A DNA stretch of 64,000 nucleotides from positions 1,640,001-1,704,000 of the forward strand of contig CP163498.1 of NCBI GenBank assembly GCA_041071465.1, written 5' to 3'. This DNA is from Pseudomonas putida. GTDB lineage: Bacteria; Pseudomonadota; Gammaproteobacteria; Pseudomonadales; Pseudomonadaceae. The notes below the pieces were generated by a model, which was given only the letters and a program-made list of their open reading frames with translations, was not told where the DNA came from and did not search any database. Both the position numbers and the translations under genes were made by a program. Positions 48,428-58,867 of the stretch are shown piece by piece. Position 1 is the first letter of the stretch; each line of letters begins with the position of its first letter.

Positions 48428-48459
48428 TTCATTTTCGGGTTAAACAGGTCTTGCCTGCC

Positions 48460-49536
48460 ATGCAGCACCCCCAGCCTTCGCGCCCACAGCTTGTCTACCT
48501 GGCTTTCGGCCCAGCCACCTATCATCAGGAAGCCTGCTTCAGCATCATCAGCGCCCTCGCCCAACTGGGCAGCGCAGCCAGCGACGCCATAGGCATCCAG
48601 GTTTACACCGACAATCCGCAGCCCTACGCCAGCCTGCCCGTCACCGTGCACCTGCTGGACGAGGCCACCCGCCAGGCATGGAACGCCCCGCACGGTTATC
48701 ACTTTCGCAGCAAGCATGTACTGCTGCGCCAGGTACTGCAGCAACACCCGCTGGCAGTGTTGATCGACACCGACACGTTCTTCCGCACTTCGCCACTGCA
48801 ACTGTTCGCGCGCGTGGCGCCCGGCCGCCTACTGTGCAACGCCATCGGCCCGCGCTATGGCGCCGACCAGAAGTGCCTGCTGTACAAAAACCTGCTGGCC
48901 ATTCTCGGCTCACGGGGCCTGGCCGATTGCCAGATGCCACTGATCAACTCCGGGTTGATCGGCCTTACTGCCGAAGACAGCAACACCCTGGACCGCTCCA
49001 TCGCCATGATGGACGAGTTCTACCCCTTGGCGCGCGAAGCCTACACCCTCGAGGAGTTCTGCTTGGCAGTGGCGGCTTATCGCAAGCTGGAACTGGCCGA
49101 GTGCACCGACGTCATCCATCACTACTGGAGCCGCAAGGCGCAGTTCCGCGCCAAGATTCAGGCCTGGCTGCGCAAGCACGGCCACGACCCACTGAGCCCG
49201 GCAGCGTTGGCCGACGTTAGTTTGGTCAACGACCAGTTGCCGCGGCCACCCACCCTGCACCGCCTGGGTTACAAGGCACTGAGCCTGACGTTGCCCAGCC
49301 AAGAGCGCCAATTCGCCCGCGAATTACTGTATGGCTGCTACCCCTACCCCAACGAATTCGACCGTGCCTGCGCGCCGGCCTGGTGGGACAAGGCCCTGGA
49401 AAACCTCAATGCCCGCCATGGCCACATGGAACCCGAGCGACTGCGACAATGCCTGCGCCACCCAGGGTTGCGGTTGTCGCTGGGTGAGCGGCGCAAGGAT
49501 GTCGAGGCACATCTGCTGCAAACATCGCAAGGCTGA
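48460..49536 (+). CDS. Putative glycosyltransferase (GT-A-like, DxD motif)
   Basis: 358 residues from ATG 48460 (a TTG at 48451 is possible). The N-terminus QLVYLAFGPATYHQEACFSI resembles the start of nucleotide-sugar transferases, and AVLIDTDTFFRTSPLQLF contains the DxD motif expected to bind the metal and sugar nucleotide. A later segment, CQMPLINSGLIGLTAEDSNT, matches the acceptor-side N-S-G pattern. The C-terminus is basic and helical. No membrane segment. The family is uncertain and the donor and acceptor unknown; it could modify a surface glycan. Confidence 0.6.
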   Translation: MQHPQPSRPQLVYLAFGPATYHQEACFSIISALAQLGSAASDAIGIQVYTDNPQPYASLPVTVHLLDEATRQAWNAPHGYHFRSKHVLLRQVLQQHPLAVLIDTDTFFRTSPLQLFARVAPGRLLCNAIGPRYGADQKCLLYKNLLAILGSRGLADCQMPLINSGLIGLTAEDSNTLDRSIAMMDEFYPLAREAYTLEEFCLAVAAYRKLELAECTDVIHHYWSRKAQFRAKIQAWLRKHGHDPLSPAALADVSLVNDQLPRPPTLHRLGYKALSLTLPSQERQFARELLYGCYPYPNEFDRACAPAWWDKALENLNARHGHMEPERLRQCLRHPGLRLSLGERRKDVEAHLLQTSQG

Positions 49537-49587
49537 GACATTCGAGGGGCACTGGTCTTGGGCCGGCCGACCGCGTAATCTCCGGCC

Positions 49588-50375
49588 ATGCCACACATCG
49601 CCCGCCTGTTCTGGATCCTGCTGCTCGCCTGCCTGAGCCCGTTGGCTCTGGGCGAGCGCCTGCGCCTGGTGACCGACGACTGGGCACCCTATGTGTATCA
49701 GCACAACGGCCAACCGCGCGGTATCGACTACGAAGTCACCAGCCAGGTCTTCAAGCGCCTCGGCGTAGAAGTGGAGTGGCAGTTCCTGCCGTGGAAACGC
49801 TGCCTGGCCATGGTCGAACAAGGCTTGGCCGATGGCATCCTCGACATCTTCCAGACCGAATCGCGTCAGCCCTACCTGGTGTACGCCCCCGAGCCTATGT
49901 CGGACGTCGAATTCGTCCTGTTCCAGGCGCGTGCACGTCGCCATGGCGTAGCCCACCTGGAGGACCTCGCCGGCCTCACCGTCGGCACATCGCCCGGCTA
50001 CGCCTATGGTGCAGCGTTCAACGACGCCCCCTATTTCGCACGCGAACCCGCGCCTACTCTCGAGGCCAATTTCGGCAAATTGATGCTGGGCCGCATCGAC
50101 CTGGCGATCACCGACCGTAGGGTTGGGCATTACCTGCTCCATCAGCTGGGCCTGCAACAGCAAGTCGAGGAATTACCGTTGGTGATCAGCCGCCAGACCC
50201 AGTATCTGGGGTTGGTGCGCAAGCCCGGGCGGAAGCACTGGCCCTGGCCTTTGCCGAAGAACTGCAGCGGTTCAAGCAAGAACCGGCCTATGCAGCGATC
50301 AGCAACCGCTACACAGGCGACATTGGAAACATTCTCAACGCCGTTGAGCAGCAGGAAAGCAGCACAGCGCGATAG
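49588..50375 (+). pseudogene. Periplasmic solute-binding protein (SBP_bac_3), single-base frameshift
   Basis: Starts [20 protein letters not shown] (signal peptide); the mature part [20 protein letters not shown] resembles the solute-binding protein at 25063. Motifs: [40 protein letters not shown] and [20 protein letters not shown]. After LGLVRKPG the frame shifts at GGG (50227-50229); one added G restores [20 protein letters not shown] ... [12 protein letters not shown] and the TAG at 50373-50375. Without it the frame runs on into rhlE, which explains an artificial 965-residue ORF. Probably a sequencing artefact. Confidence 0.82.
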
Positions 50376-50592
50376 CTCTGTTATACTCGGGCCTTCCCGC
50401 CCGGCTCACGCCCGGACGCTCGGCCTCGCAACAGGCATCCCGATCGGCACAGACGCCCCTCGCGTCCAGCCCCCGTTTCCCGGATGTGCAGTGAAAGCCC
50501 AGCTGGACCGGACGCGATCGCATCCCACCGATGCCCGTCGCGCCAGGCAGAACATCCCAACGGGCCCAGCCCACACGAGAACAGGATCGCCC
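50376..50592 (+). promoter_or_regulatory. Long 5' leader of rhlE with a candidate -10 box
   Basis: 217 bp without a gene. TATACT at 50382-50387 could be a -10 element, though no good -35 is visible. That would give a leader of about 200 nt, which is common for cold-responsive DEAD-box helicase mRNAs. The leader is C-rich and shows no obvious hairpin. Confidence 0.35.
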
Positions 50593-52485
50593 ATGTCCTT
50601 TGCTTCCCTCGGTCTCTCCGAGGCTCTTGTCCGCGCTATCGAGGCTGCGGGCTACACCCAGCCGACCCCCGTGCAACAGCGGGCCATTCCCGCCGTGTTG
50701 CAAGGCCGCGACCTGATGGTTGCCGCACAGACAGGTACGGGTAAAACCGGCGGCTTCGCCCTGCCGATCCTCGAGCGCCTGTTCCCGGCCGGCCACCCCG
50801 ACAAGTCGCAGCGTCACGGCCCGCGCCAGCCCCGCGTGCTGGTCCTGACCCCGACCCGCGAACTGGCAGCCCAGGTGCATGACAGCTTCAAGGTCTATGC
50901 CCGTGACCTGCCACTGGTCAGCGCCTGCATCTTCGGCGGCGTTGGCATGAACCCGCAGATCCAGGCCATTGCCAAAGGCGTTGACGTGCTGGTCGCCTGC
51001 CCAGGCCGCCTGCTCGACCTGGCCGGCCAAGGCAAGGTCGACCTGGCCCACGTGGAAATCCTGGTGCTCGACGAAGCCGACCGCATGCTCGACATGGGCT
51101 TCATTCACGACGTCAAGAAGGTCCTCGCCCGCCTGCCGGCCAAGCGCCAGAACCTGCTGTTCTCGGCCACCTTCTCCAAGGACATCACCGACCTCGCCGA
51201 CAAGCTTCTGCACAACCCGGAGCGCATCGAGGTCACGCCGCCGAACACCACTGTCGAGCGTATCGAGCAGCGCGTCTATCGCCTGCCCGCCAGCCACAAG
51301 CGTGCACTGCTGGCACACCTGATCACCCAGGGCGCCTGGGAACAGGTACTGGTGTTCACCCGGACCAAGCACGGCGCCAACCGCTTGGCCGAGTACCTGG
51401 AAAAGCACGGCCTGACAGCCGCCGCAATCCACGGCAACAAAAGCCAGAACGCCCGCACCAAAGCCCTGGCCGATTTCAAGGCCAACAGTGTGCGCGTGCT
51501 GGTCGCCACCGACATCGCCGCCCGTGGCCTGGACATCGACCAGCTGCCGCACGTGGTCAACTTCGAGCTACCGAACGTCGAGGAAGATTACGTTCACCGC
51601 ATCGGCCGTACCGGCCGTGCCGGTCGCTCGGGCGAAGCCATTTCCATGGTCGCGCCAGATGAAGAGAAGCTGCTCAAGAGCATCGAGCGGGTGACCAAGC
51701 AACGCATCCAGGATGGCGACCTGATGGGCTTCGACGCCAGCCAGGTAGAAGCCGAAAAGCCTGAAGTGCGCGAGCGCCCGCAGAACAGCGGCCGCGGTGG
51801 CCGCAACCAGCAGGGCCGCGGCGAAGGCGGTAAAGACGCCAACGGCGGCCGCAAGGACAAGGGCAAGGACAAAGGCAAGGCCAAGCAGCAAGCTGCAGAA
51901 AAGCCGGCCGACAAGGAAAACAGCGGCGACAAGCAACAGCAGCCGCGCAAGCCGCGTGACAAGAAGCCACGCCAACAGCAGCAGGCCAGCAGCAACAGCG
52001 TGCCGAAAGTACCGGCCGACCGCGACCCGGAAGAATTCCTGGACGACGATGTCGACAACTTCGGTAACCGTGCCGACTACGTCAGCCCGTACCAAGGCAA
52101 GAACCAAGGCCGCAATCGCCGCCCGGGTGGCGGTGCAGGCCAGGGCCAGAATAGCGGTCAACGCAGCAACGCTGGGGGCCAGGGCCAAGCTCGCAGTGGC
52201 GGCCAGCAGCGTAGTGGCGGCAGCGGTGGTGGCGGCGAAAAGCGCCCTGCCCGCGCCAACAACGGTGGCGGTGCCCGTCGTGACGGCGGTGGCCGTGGTC
52301 GCCCAGCCCGTGATGACGCAGCCCGGCAGGAGCCTGCCGTGCGTAACCCACGCCAGCCAGAAAAACAACCGGTGATCATCCGCAAGGAATCCAAGCTCGA
52401 CCGTTACCCGACGCCTGAGCAGTTGGATGACGTGCCGACCCGACCACGCGGTGAGCGCCCGGCCTTGTTGACCCGAAAAGGCTGA
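50593..52485 (+). CDS. rhlE: DEAD-box RNA helicase RhlE
   Basis: ATP-dependent RNA helicase in RNA turnover and ribosome assembly. 630 residues from ATG 50593 ([20 protein letters not shown]). Motifs: Q motif [74 protein letters not shown] and [15 protein letters not shown]. From about residue 395 there is a long, low-complexity tail rich in Gly, Arg, Lys, Gln and Asn ([30 protein letters not shown]), typical of disordered RNA-binding tails that drive condensation. It ends [22 protein letters not shown]. Confidence 0.93.
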   Translation: MSFASLGLSEALVRAIEAAGYTQPTPVQQRAIPAVLQGRDLMVAAQTGTGKTGGFALPILERLFPAGHPDKSQRHGPRQPRVLVLTPTRELAAQVHDSFKVYARDLPLVSACIFGGVGMNPQIQAIAKGVDVLVACPGRLLDLAGQGKVDLAHVEILVLDEADRMLDMGFIHDVKKVLARLPAKRQNLLFSATFSKDITDLADKLLHNPERIEVTPPNTTVERIEQRVYRLPASHKRALLAHLITQGAWEQVLVFTRTKHGANRLAEYLEKHGLTAAAIHGNKSQNARTKALADFKANSVRVLVATDIAARGLDIDQLPHVVNFELPNVEEDYVHRIGRTGRAGRSGEAISMVAPDEEKLLKSIERVTKQRIQDGDLMGFDASQVEAEKPEVRERPQNSGRGGRNQQGRGEGGKDANGGRKDKGKDKGKAKQQAAEKPADKENSGDKQQQPRKPRDKKPRQQQQASSNSVPKVPADRDPEEFLDDDVDNFGNRADYVSPYQGKNQGRNRRPGGGAGQGQNSGQRSNAGGQGQARSGGQQRSGGSGGGGEKRPARANNGGGARRDGGGRGRPARDDAARQEPAVRNPRQPEKQPVIIRKESKLDRYPTPEQLDDVPTRPRGERPALLTRKG

Positions 52486-52525
52486 ACCCGGAGTAGCCCG
52501 ATTTCAGGGCACTCCACGGGAAACG

Positions 52526-52553
52526 AAAACGCCGCCCAATGGGCGGCGTTTTT
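52526..52553. terminator. Bidirectional terminator between rhlE and yceI
   Basis: AAAACGCCGCCC AAT GGGCGGCGTTTTT: a perfect stem with A and T runs on either side, between convergent genes. Confidence 0.9.
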
Positions 52554-52570
52554 CATTGCCAAGGCAATGC

Positions 52571-53149
52571 TTACTTCTGCTTCACACCTTCGACACTGAT
52601 ATCCAGGTCCAGCGTCTGCGAAGTAGCGCCTGGGCCTTTGATGCCGAAGTCATTCAGGTTCAGGGTGGTGGTGGCGTTGAAACCAGCGCGCTCACCGCCC
52701 CATGGGTCCTTGCCTTCACCGTTGAAGGTTGCCTTGAAGGTGACCGGCTTGGTTACGCCGTGCATGGTCAGGTCGCCCGTAACGTCAGCAGTCTTTTCGC
52801 CAGTCGACTTGACGGCAGTAGAAACGAACTTGGCTTCAGGATACTTCTTCACATCGAGGAAGTCGGCGCTGGCGATGTGCTTGTCACGCTCGGCGTGGTT
52901 CGACCACAGGCTGGCGGTCTTCAGGTCGACGCTGATCTTGCTGGCTTCAGGCTTGGCGCTGTCCCAGGTGAAGTTGCCGTCGAAGTCCTTGAAGGTACCG
53001 TGGATGAAGCTGTAGCCCAGGTGGCTGATTTTCCAGTCAACGAACGCGTGCTGGCCTTCCTTGTCGATCTTGTACTCGGCAGCCATGGCCTGGCCAGCGG
53101 AGAGCAGAGCGGTACCGAGCGCCAGAGCGGCAAAAGTCTTTTTCAACAT
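52571..53149 (-). CDS. YceI family periplasmic protein
   Basis: 192 residues from [20 protein letters not shown] (signal peptide AMA-AEYKID). The lipocalin-like YceI fold is shown by [48 protein letters not shown] and [20 protein letters not shown]. Binds isoprenoids such as polyprenyl quinones in related proteins. It follows the cytochrome b561 gene by 32 bases, the usual pair, suggesting a shared role at the membrane quinone pool. Confidence 0.93.
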   Translation of the reverse strand: MLKKTFAALALGTALLSAGQAMAAEYKIDKEGQHAFVDWKISHLGYSFIHGTFKDFDGNFTWDSAKPEASKISVDLKTASLWSNHAERDKHIASADFLDVKKYPEAKFVSTAVKSTGEKTADVTGDLTMHGVTKPVTFKATFNGEGKDPWGGERAGFNATTTLNLNDFGIKGPGATSQTLDLDISVEGVKQK

Positions 53150-53181
53150 CCTGTTCCTTCCTATGCAATTGAGGTTGAGAG

Positions 53182-53733
53182 TCAAGCTTTGCGGCCCAGC
53201 ATACGGGTCAGGGTCGCGTCACGGTCGATGAAATGGTGCTTGAGCGCTGCCAGGGCATGCAGCACGGCAAAAATCACCAGGCCCCATGCCAGCCACAGAT
53301 GAATCACCCCCGCCACATCTGCCTGGTCGGGCAGGTCGCTGACCAGTGCCGGCACTTCGAACAGGCCGAACACCGGAATGCCGACGCCGTCGGCGGTGGA
53401 AATCAGGTAACCGGCCGCCATCACCGCAAACAGCCCAAGGTACAGGGCCAAATGGCCCAGCTTGGCCGCCAGGCGTGTGACCGCGCCATGGTTGGCGGGC
53501 GCCGGAGGTGGGGGGCTGATGAAACGCCAGACCACCCGCAGCAACATCACTGCCAGCAAAACCAGGCCGATACTCTTGTGCAGGTCCGGCCCGGCTTTGC
53601 GCCAGGGGCTGTAGTAGTCGAGACCGACCATCCACAGGCCCAGGCCGAACAGGCCGAAGACTGCCAGCGCCACGCCCCAATGCAGGACGATACTGACCAC
53701 GCCGTAGCGAGAGGGTGAATTGCGCAGTTGCAT
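53182..53733 (-). CDS. Cytochrome b561
   Basis: Four-helix di-heme membrane protein. 183 residues starting [20 protein letters not shown]; the heme-ligating histidines lie in [36 protein letters not shown] and [10 protein letters not shown]. It moves electrons between the quinone pool and periplasmic acceptors such as superoxide. First gene of the b561-yceI pair. Confidence 0.93.
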   Translation of the reverse strand: MQLRNSPSRYGVVSIVLHWGVALAVFGLFGLGLWMVGLDYYSPWRKAGPDLHKSIGLVLLAVMLLRVVWRFISPPPPAPANHGAVTRLAAKLGHLALYLGLFAVMAAGYLISTADGVGIPVFGLFEVPALVSDLPDQADVAGVIHLWLAWGLVIFAVLHALAALKHHFIDRDATLTRMLGRKA

Positions 53734-53934
53734 GTTGGCGTGTTTCTCCGTGAAAGCTGTGCACAGACTAACGCGTAACGTATCGAATAAAAGCGGAAAA
53801 AATTGCTTCGGATTATCGAGAAATCCGATATGTATTCTGTAAGCTTCCCATTAAGGAAACATTAACGATAGCCGGGGAAATAGAGGTTGCCAGTACCGGC
53901 CTCGTGCTGCCAAGCGGTCGGTACTGGCGATCGA

Positions 53935-55785
53935 TCAGCCAGCCTTGGCCTGGGTATTGGCCACAGCCTTCTTCGCAGGCTCGGACTTGGCTGTCGCTTT
54001 CTTGGCCTCAACAGGTTTGTGCGTCGGCGCATGCTTGGCCGGTGCCGCCTTGGTGGCCGCAGGCTTGGCAGCCGCTTCCTTCACTGCAGGTGCAGGCGCG
54101 ACCGGGGCGGGCGCGGTTTGGGGAGCAGGCGCTGGGGCTGGCGCCACTGCTTCAGCCTTGGCAATCGGTTCTGCCTTCACCTCGGGCGTGTCCGCCCCAC
54201 CAAACAGACGCTTGAAGAAGCCAGGTTTGTCCTGCTTGGCCTCATCGACAGGCTTCGACTCAGCTTTGGCAGGCGCCGCGTCAGGCTTGTCAGCCTTGTC
54301 AGACGAACCACCAAACATGTTCGAGAAGAACCCACCCTTGCTCGCCTTGGCGGCCGCCGAACCCGCCGCCGCCGCTGCGACCGGTGCCGCCTTGGCAGGG
54401 TCAAACGACTTGCCGGCCAGCAGATCCTGGGCCTGGCTGGCCGCACGCTGGCCGCTGCGCAGGGCGCCTTCCAGGGTGCCTGGATACAGGGCGTCGGTGT
54501 GCTCGCCAGCAAAAGTGATGCGCTGCACCGGGCGCTCCCACAGGCGCCAGTACTTGCTGATCTGCCCTGGGCCATAGGCCAGATAGGCGCCGCCGGTACC
54601 GGCGTCGGTGCTGTAGCGCTTGACCTCATAACCGGTGAAGGCACCACGGGCCTGCGGGTAGAAGGCATGCAGGCGTATCAGCACCTGGTCGACCATCTGC
54701 TTGTCGCCAAACGCCTGCAGCAGGCGGGCGTTGTCGCCGGACAGGTTGATGACCACGTTGGCGCCGCCCTTGAGCGCCGGCTCGATCCACAGCATGCCAA
54801 GGCCGGCGTTACTGAAGATTTCGCCCGACATGCGCGCGCGGCTTTCCCATACCGGCTTCTTGAACTTGAGCATCAGCTGGTCGCGCCAGCCATAGTTGGT
54901 ACCCTTGAGCGCGGCCAGGTGCTGGCTGTCCAGGCCTGGGGTCATCTGGATTTTGGCCAGGGCGCGCAGCGGCACGGCCATTACCAGGTAATCCGCCTGG
55001 TAGCCGACGCTGCCGACTTTTACCGTGACGCCGTCCTTGTCCTGGACAATGGCGGTGACCGGCGAGCTGGTCTTGATGGTTTTCAATTGCTTGACGAAGG
55101 CCTGGGCCAGCACCGGGCTGCCACCGGGCAGCCGCGCGGCGCGCAGGTCGCGGTCGCTGACGCCGCGGTACACGCGGTTCTGCTGGGCGAAATACAGCAA
55201 CGACAGGCGCGACGGTTCATCGTAGCGCGTACGGATCTGCTGGTTGACCAGCTGGCGGGCGGTGGTCGGCAGTTGCAGTTTGTCCAGCCAGGTGGAGACG
55301 TTGATCTGGTCGAGGGCGAACAACGTGCTGTTTGCTTGCGGGTTCAGCGGGTCGTCGATCGAACGGGCCAGGTCGTCGAGGGTTTTCTCGTAACGCTTGA
55401 GCGCCTCGGCGGTAGCCGGCTGCTTGGTGGCCAGGTCGGTGGCACTGAAGTACTCGCCGTCGATCAGGTAACCGGGGGTACGCACGAACTCCGGCGCTGG
55501 CAGTGTTTCAAGCTTGAAACGGTCCAGGTACTGGTTCAGCACCGGCTGCGCCTTGGCATTGCCGATCCACTCGCTGGTTGCCAGGCCAGAACGCCCGCCC
55601 ATGCCCGCCTTGGCCTCCAGCAGCGTTACCTGCCAGCCTTTGTTCTGCAACTCGTAGGCGGCCGTCAGGCCTGCCAGGCCGCCACCCACGACAATTGCCG
55701 TAGGCGTCTTGTCCTTTGCCAGCGCGGCGCCGCTGGACACACCAATCAATACCAACGCGCACAGGCGCACCCAAGCAGCAGCCAT
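53935..55785 (-). CDS. Flavin amine oxidase with signal peptide and Lys/Ala/Pro-rich tail
   Basis: 616 residues from ATG 55785 (MAAAWVRLCALVLIGVSSGA, a signal peptide). The FAD-binding start is AIVVGGGLAGLTAAYELQNK, then EAKAGMGGRSG, and the C-terminal FAD motif is ITFAGEHTDALYPGTLEGAL. The oxidase core ends near residue 460. The remaining 150 residues are low complexity (AKPAATKAAPAKHAPTHKPV), histone-H1/AlgP-like, and carry two copies of a GFFxxxFGG motif (GGFFSNMFGGSSDK, PGFFKRLFGGADTP). Substrate is unknown; amines such as putrescine are possible. The ATG at 55875 would lose the signal peptide and is rejected. Confidence 0.88.
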   Translation of the reverse strand: MAAAWVRLCALVLIGVSSGAALAKDKTPTAIVVGGGLAGLTAAYELQNKGWQVTLLEAKAGMGGRSGLATSEWIGNAKAQPVLNQYLDRFKLETLPAPEFVRTPGYLIDGEYFSATDLATKQPATAEALKRYEKTLDDLARSIDDPLNPQANSTLFALDQINVSTWLDKLQLPTTARQLVNQQIRTRYDEPSRLSLLYFAQQNRVYRGVSDRDLRAARLPGGSPVLAQAFVKQLKTIKTSSPVTAIVQDKDGVTVKVGSVGYQADYLVMAVPLRALAKIQMTPGLDSQHLAALKGTNYGWRDQLMLKFKKPVWESRARMSGEIFSNAGLGMLWIEPALKGGANVVINLSGDNARLLQAFGDKQMVDQVLIRLHAFYPQARGAFTGYEVKRYSTDAGTGGAYLAYGPGQISKYWRLWERPVQRITFAGEHTDALYPGTLEGALRSGQRAASQAQDLLAGKSFDPAKAAPVAAAAAGSAAAKASKGGFFSNMFGGSSDKADKPDAAPAKAESKPVDEAKQDKPGFFKRLFGGADTPEVKAEPIAKAEAVAPAPAPAPQTAPAPVAPAPAVKEAAAKPAATKAAPAKHAPTHKPVEAKKATAKSEPAKKAVANTQAKAG

Positions 55786-55995
55786 GTTGGCGAACTCCGA
55801 GTCAGAGGTTACAGAAACGGGGAGAGGCAGGGATGCCCCAGGAAGATGCGTTAAGAATACGTCAGGTCCGACCACCCTGCCAGCGCAGTGACATCAAGTC
55901 CTTTTGGCAACTGACATTTTTGCCAGTAGCCATGTCACACGATGGCAGGTAAAGCTGGCGAAGTTGGCCAGCAGCCCCGCCAGGAGGGCATACGC

Positions 55996-56487
55996 ATGAT
56001 CTTCGAGGAGCACTTCCAACACGTCGAACGGCAGTATCTGTGGCACAAGCAGACGCTTCATATGGCATCCGGGCTGAGTATCCGCTCCAACAGCACCTCC
56101 TGGACCGGCTTTCATGAAGCGTTCAAGGGTGAAGACGGCACCGAACTGGTGATTGGTGAACACAGCGACGTGGAAATCACCTTCGCCCAGGAAGTCGAAT
56201 GCTTGCGGCTGGAATACTATGTGGTCAGCGATTTTCTCTGCGACGACCTGCACATGTTGTTCGATGCCGAGAACCAAGGCCATGACCTGGCTGCACCGAC
56301 GCTGCTCAACTTCTACTGGCTTACCTTGGAAGGCAACGGCTTGCGCGACCTGCGCCCCGGCCCCATCGCCACACACCCCTACTACCAGCTGATCGAAGGG
56401 CCATTCCGGCGCCTGACCATTTCCACCTCGCAGGCTGGCACCGTGCACATCCGTCGCCTCGAATGGACCGGCACCCACCGCCATTGA
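55996..56487 (+). CDS. Conserved hypothetical protein (163 aa)
   Basis: From ATG 55996 (MIFEEHFQHVERQYLWHKQT), with AGGAGG eight bases upstream. No signal peptide or membrane segment. Visible features are MASGLSIRSNSTSWTGFHEA, EVECLRLEYYVVSDFLCDDL and a C-terminal GPFRRLTISTSQAGTVHIRR. I do not recognise a family. It ends 79 bases before bioA. Confidence 0.75.
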   Translation: MIFEEHFQHVERQYLWHKQTLHMASGLSIRSNSTSWTGFHEAFKGEDGTELVIGEHSDVEITFAQEVECLRLEYYVVSDFLCDDLHMLFDAENQGHDLAAPTLLNFYWLTLEGNGLRDLRPGPIATHPYYQLIEGPFRRLTISTSQAGTVHIRRLEWTGTHRH

Positions 56488-56566
56488 ACGGCAGCGGTTG
56501 TCCTGCCCTGCGGCATTGCTTAAGCTTACGCGGTCGAACCACGCCGTAAAGCCAGGAGAAGTGCCG

Positions 56567-57973
56567 ATGGGCCTCAATGATCAGTGGATGCAACGCGACC
56601 TCAAGGTCCTGTGGCACCCCTGCACCCAGATGAAAGACCACGAGCAGCTGCCGCTGATCCCGATCAAACGCGGCGAAGGTGTGTGGCTGGAGGACTTCGA
56701 AGGCAAGCGCTACCTGGACGCGGTGAGCAGTTGGTGGGTCAATGTGTTCGGCCACGCCAACCCGCGCATCAACCAGCGCATCAAGGACCAGGTGGATCAG
56801 CTGGAACACGTGATCCTGGCCGGTTTCAGCCACCAGCCGGTCATCGAGTTGTCCGAGCGCCTGGTGGCCATGACCCCGGCCGGCCTCGACCGGGTGTTTT
56901 ACGCCGACAATGGCTCGTCGTGCATCGAAGTGGCGCTGAAGATGAGCTTCCACTACTGGCAGAATGTCGGCAAACCGGACAAGAAGCGCTTCGTCACCCT
57001 GACCAACAGCTATCACGGCGAAACCATTGCCGCCATGTCGGTAGGCGATGTGCCGCTGTTTACCGAAACCTACAAGGCGCTGCTGCTCGACACCCTCAAG
57101 GTGCCCAGCCCCGATTGCTACCTGCGCCCCGAGGGCATGAGCTGGGAAGAGCACTCGCGCAACATGTTCCAGGCCATGGAACAGACCCTGGCCGAGCACC
57201 ACGCCTCGATCAGCGCCGTGATCGTCGAGCCGCTGATCCAAGGTGCAGGCGGCATGCGCATGTACCACCCGGTTTACCTCAAGCTGCTGCGCGAGGCCTG
57301 CGACCGCTACGACGTGCACCTGATCCACGACGAGATCGCCGTGGGCTTCGGCCGTACCGGCACGATGTTCGCCTGCGAGCAGGCCGGCATCCGCCCAGAC
57401 TTCCTGTGCCTGTCCAAGGCCCTGACCGGCGGTTACCTGCCGCTGGCCGCCTGCCTGACCACCGACAAGGTGTACCAGGCCTTCTACGATGACTACCCGA
57501 CCTTGCGTGCGTTCCTGCATTCGCACAGCTACACCGGCAACCCGCTGGCGTGCGCAGCGGCGCTGGCGACCCTGGACATCTTCGAGCAGGACAACGTGAT
57601 CGAGGCCAACAAGGCTCTTGCCACGCGTATGGCCACAGCCACTGCGCACCTGGCCGACCATGCTCACGTTGCCGAAATTCGTCAGACCGGCATGGCCCTG
57701 GCCATCGAGATGGTGAAAGACAAGACTGGCAAGGTTGCCTACCCCTGGCAAGAGCGGCGTGGCCTGAAGGTATTCGAACACGCCCTGACCCGCGGCGCCC
57801 TGCTGCGGCCGCTGGGCAATGTGGTGTACTTCCTGCCGCCGTATGTGATCACCCCGGAGCAGATCGACTTCCTTGCCGAGGTGGCCAGTGAAGGCATCGA
57901 CATAGCCACCCGCGATAGCGTCAGCGTTGCCGTGCCGGCCAACTTCCACCCCGACTTCCGCGATCCGGGCTAA
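56567..57973 (+). CDS. bioA: Adenosylmethionine-8-amino-7-oxononanoate aminotransferase BioA
   Basis: PLP enzyme of biotin synthesis that converts KAPA to DAPA, with SAM as amino donor. 468 residues from ATG 56567 (MGLNDQWMQRDLKVLWHPCT), AGGAGA upstream. Motifs: YLDAVSSWWVNVFGHANPRI, DNGSSCIEVALKMSFHYWQN, TNSYHGETIAAMSVGDVPLF, HLIHDEIAVGFGRTGTMFAC and the PLP lysine in CLSKALTGGYLPLAACL. It lies apart from the rest of the biotin cluster, as usual in Pseudomonas. Confidence 0.95.
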   Translation: MGLNDQWMQRDLKVLWHPCTQMKDHEQLPLIPIKRGEGVWLEDFEGKRYLDAVSSWWVNVFGHANPRINQRIKDQVDQLEHVILAGFSHQPVIELSERLVAMTPAGLDRVFYADNGSSCIEVALKMSFHYWQNVGKPDKKRFVTLTNSYHGETIAAMSVGDVPLFTETYKALLLDTLKVPSPDCYLRPEGMSWEEHSRNMFQAMEQTLAEHHASISAVIVEPLIQGAGGMRMYHPVYLKLLREACDRYDVHLIHDEIAVGFGRTGTMFACEQAGIRPDFLCLSKALTGGYLPLAACLTTDKVYQAFYDDYPTLRAFLHSHSYTGNPLACAAALATLDIFEQDNVIEANKALATRMATATAHLADHAHVAEIRQTGMALAIEMVKDKTGKVAYPWQERRGLKVFEHALTRGALLRPLGNVVYFLPPYVITPEQIDFLAEVASEGIDIATRDSVSVAVPANFHPDFRDPG

Positions 57974-57997
57974 GCCCGAAAGCCGGCGCCGACCCCC

Positions 57998-58115
57998 TGT
58001 AGGAGCGGCCTTGTGTCGCGAAAGGGCCGCGCAGCGGCCCCAAGCAATTCATGCATCGCCGCTGAAACCCTGGGGCCGCTGCGCAGCCCTTTCGCGACAC
58101 AAGGCCGCTCCTACA
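57998..58115. repeat. REP pair
   Basis: TGTAGGAGCGGCCTTGTGTC with its complement at the right end (GACACAAGGCCGCTCCTACA), plus an inner GGGCCGC/GCGGCCC pairing, between bioA and rsmE. Confidence 0.88.
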
Positions 58116-58147
58116 ACGGGCGAGTAAACCTTTAAAACGAGCACCCC

Positions 58148-58867
58148 ATGAGACTGTCCCGCTTCTTCATCGACGCCCCCCTGAGCCTTGGCGAACACGA
58201 CCTGCCCGAGGCCCAGGCCCACTACATCGGCCGCGTGCTGCGCATGGCCCCCGGCGACGCCGTGCAGCTGTTCGACGGCAGCGGCCAGGAATACCTCGGC
58301 CAACTGCTTGAAGTGGGCAAGAAAACCGTGCGTGTCAGCCTCGACCAAGCCTTCACCGGCCAGGCCGACTCACCGCTGCACGTGCACCTCGGCCAAGGCC
58401 TGTCGCGCGGCGAACGCATGGACTGGGCGATCCAGAAGGCCACCGAACTGGGCGCCAACGAAATCACCCCGATCGTCAGCGAACGCTGCGAAGTGCGCCT
58501 GAAGGACGAACGTGCCGACAAACGTCTGGCCCACTGGCGCCAAGTGGCGATCAGTGCCTGCGAACAATGCGGGCGCTCAACCTTGCCGGTCATCCACCCA
58601 CCCGTGCCCCTAACCGAGTGGCTGAGCAGCACTCAGGCTGACCTGAAGCTGGTCCTGCACCCGGTGGCCGAACCGCTCACCAGCCATGCCAAGCCTGCAG
58701 GCCTGGCCTTCCTGATCGGCCCCGAAGGCGGCCTTAGCGAAGCCGAAGTCGAACAGGCCAAAGCCGCCGGTTTCCACGCAGCACGCCTTGGCCCACGCGT
58801 GCTGCGCACCGAAACCGCGCCGGTGGTGGCGCTGTCGGTGGCACAGCAGCTGTGGGGCGACTTTTAA
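58148..58867 (+). CDS. rsmE: 16S rRNA (uracil(1498)-N3)-methyltransferase RsmE
   Basis: Methylates U1498 of 16S rRNA with SAM. 239 residues starting MRLSRFFIDAPLSLGEHDLP. SPOUT-family knot motifs at the C-terminus: AFLIGPEGGLSEAEVEQAKA and ARLGPRVLRTETAPVVALSV. The N-terminal PUA-like part includes HYIGRVLRMAPGDAVQLFDG. Length matches the family. Confidence 0.95.
   Translation: MRLSRFFIDAPLSLGEHDLPEAQAHYIGRVLRMAPGDAVQLFDGSGQEYLGQLLEVGKKTVRVSLDQAFTGQADSPLHVHLGQGLSRGERMDWAIQKATELGANEITPIVSERCEVRLKDERADKRLAHWRQVAISACEQCGRSTLPVIHPPVPLTEWLSSTQADLKLVLHPVAEPLTSHAKPAGLAFLIGPEGGLSEAEVEQAKAAGFHAARLGPRVLRTETAPVVALSVAQQLWGDF

Noticed and set aside
49588..52485. A single 965-residue fusion of a binding protein and a DEAD-box helicase
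   Set aside because: The frame is continuous only because of a missing base at about 50228. The sequence between is a non-coding leader, and rhlE has its own ATG and ribosome site at 50593.
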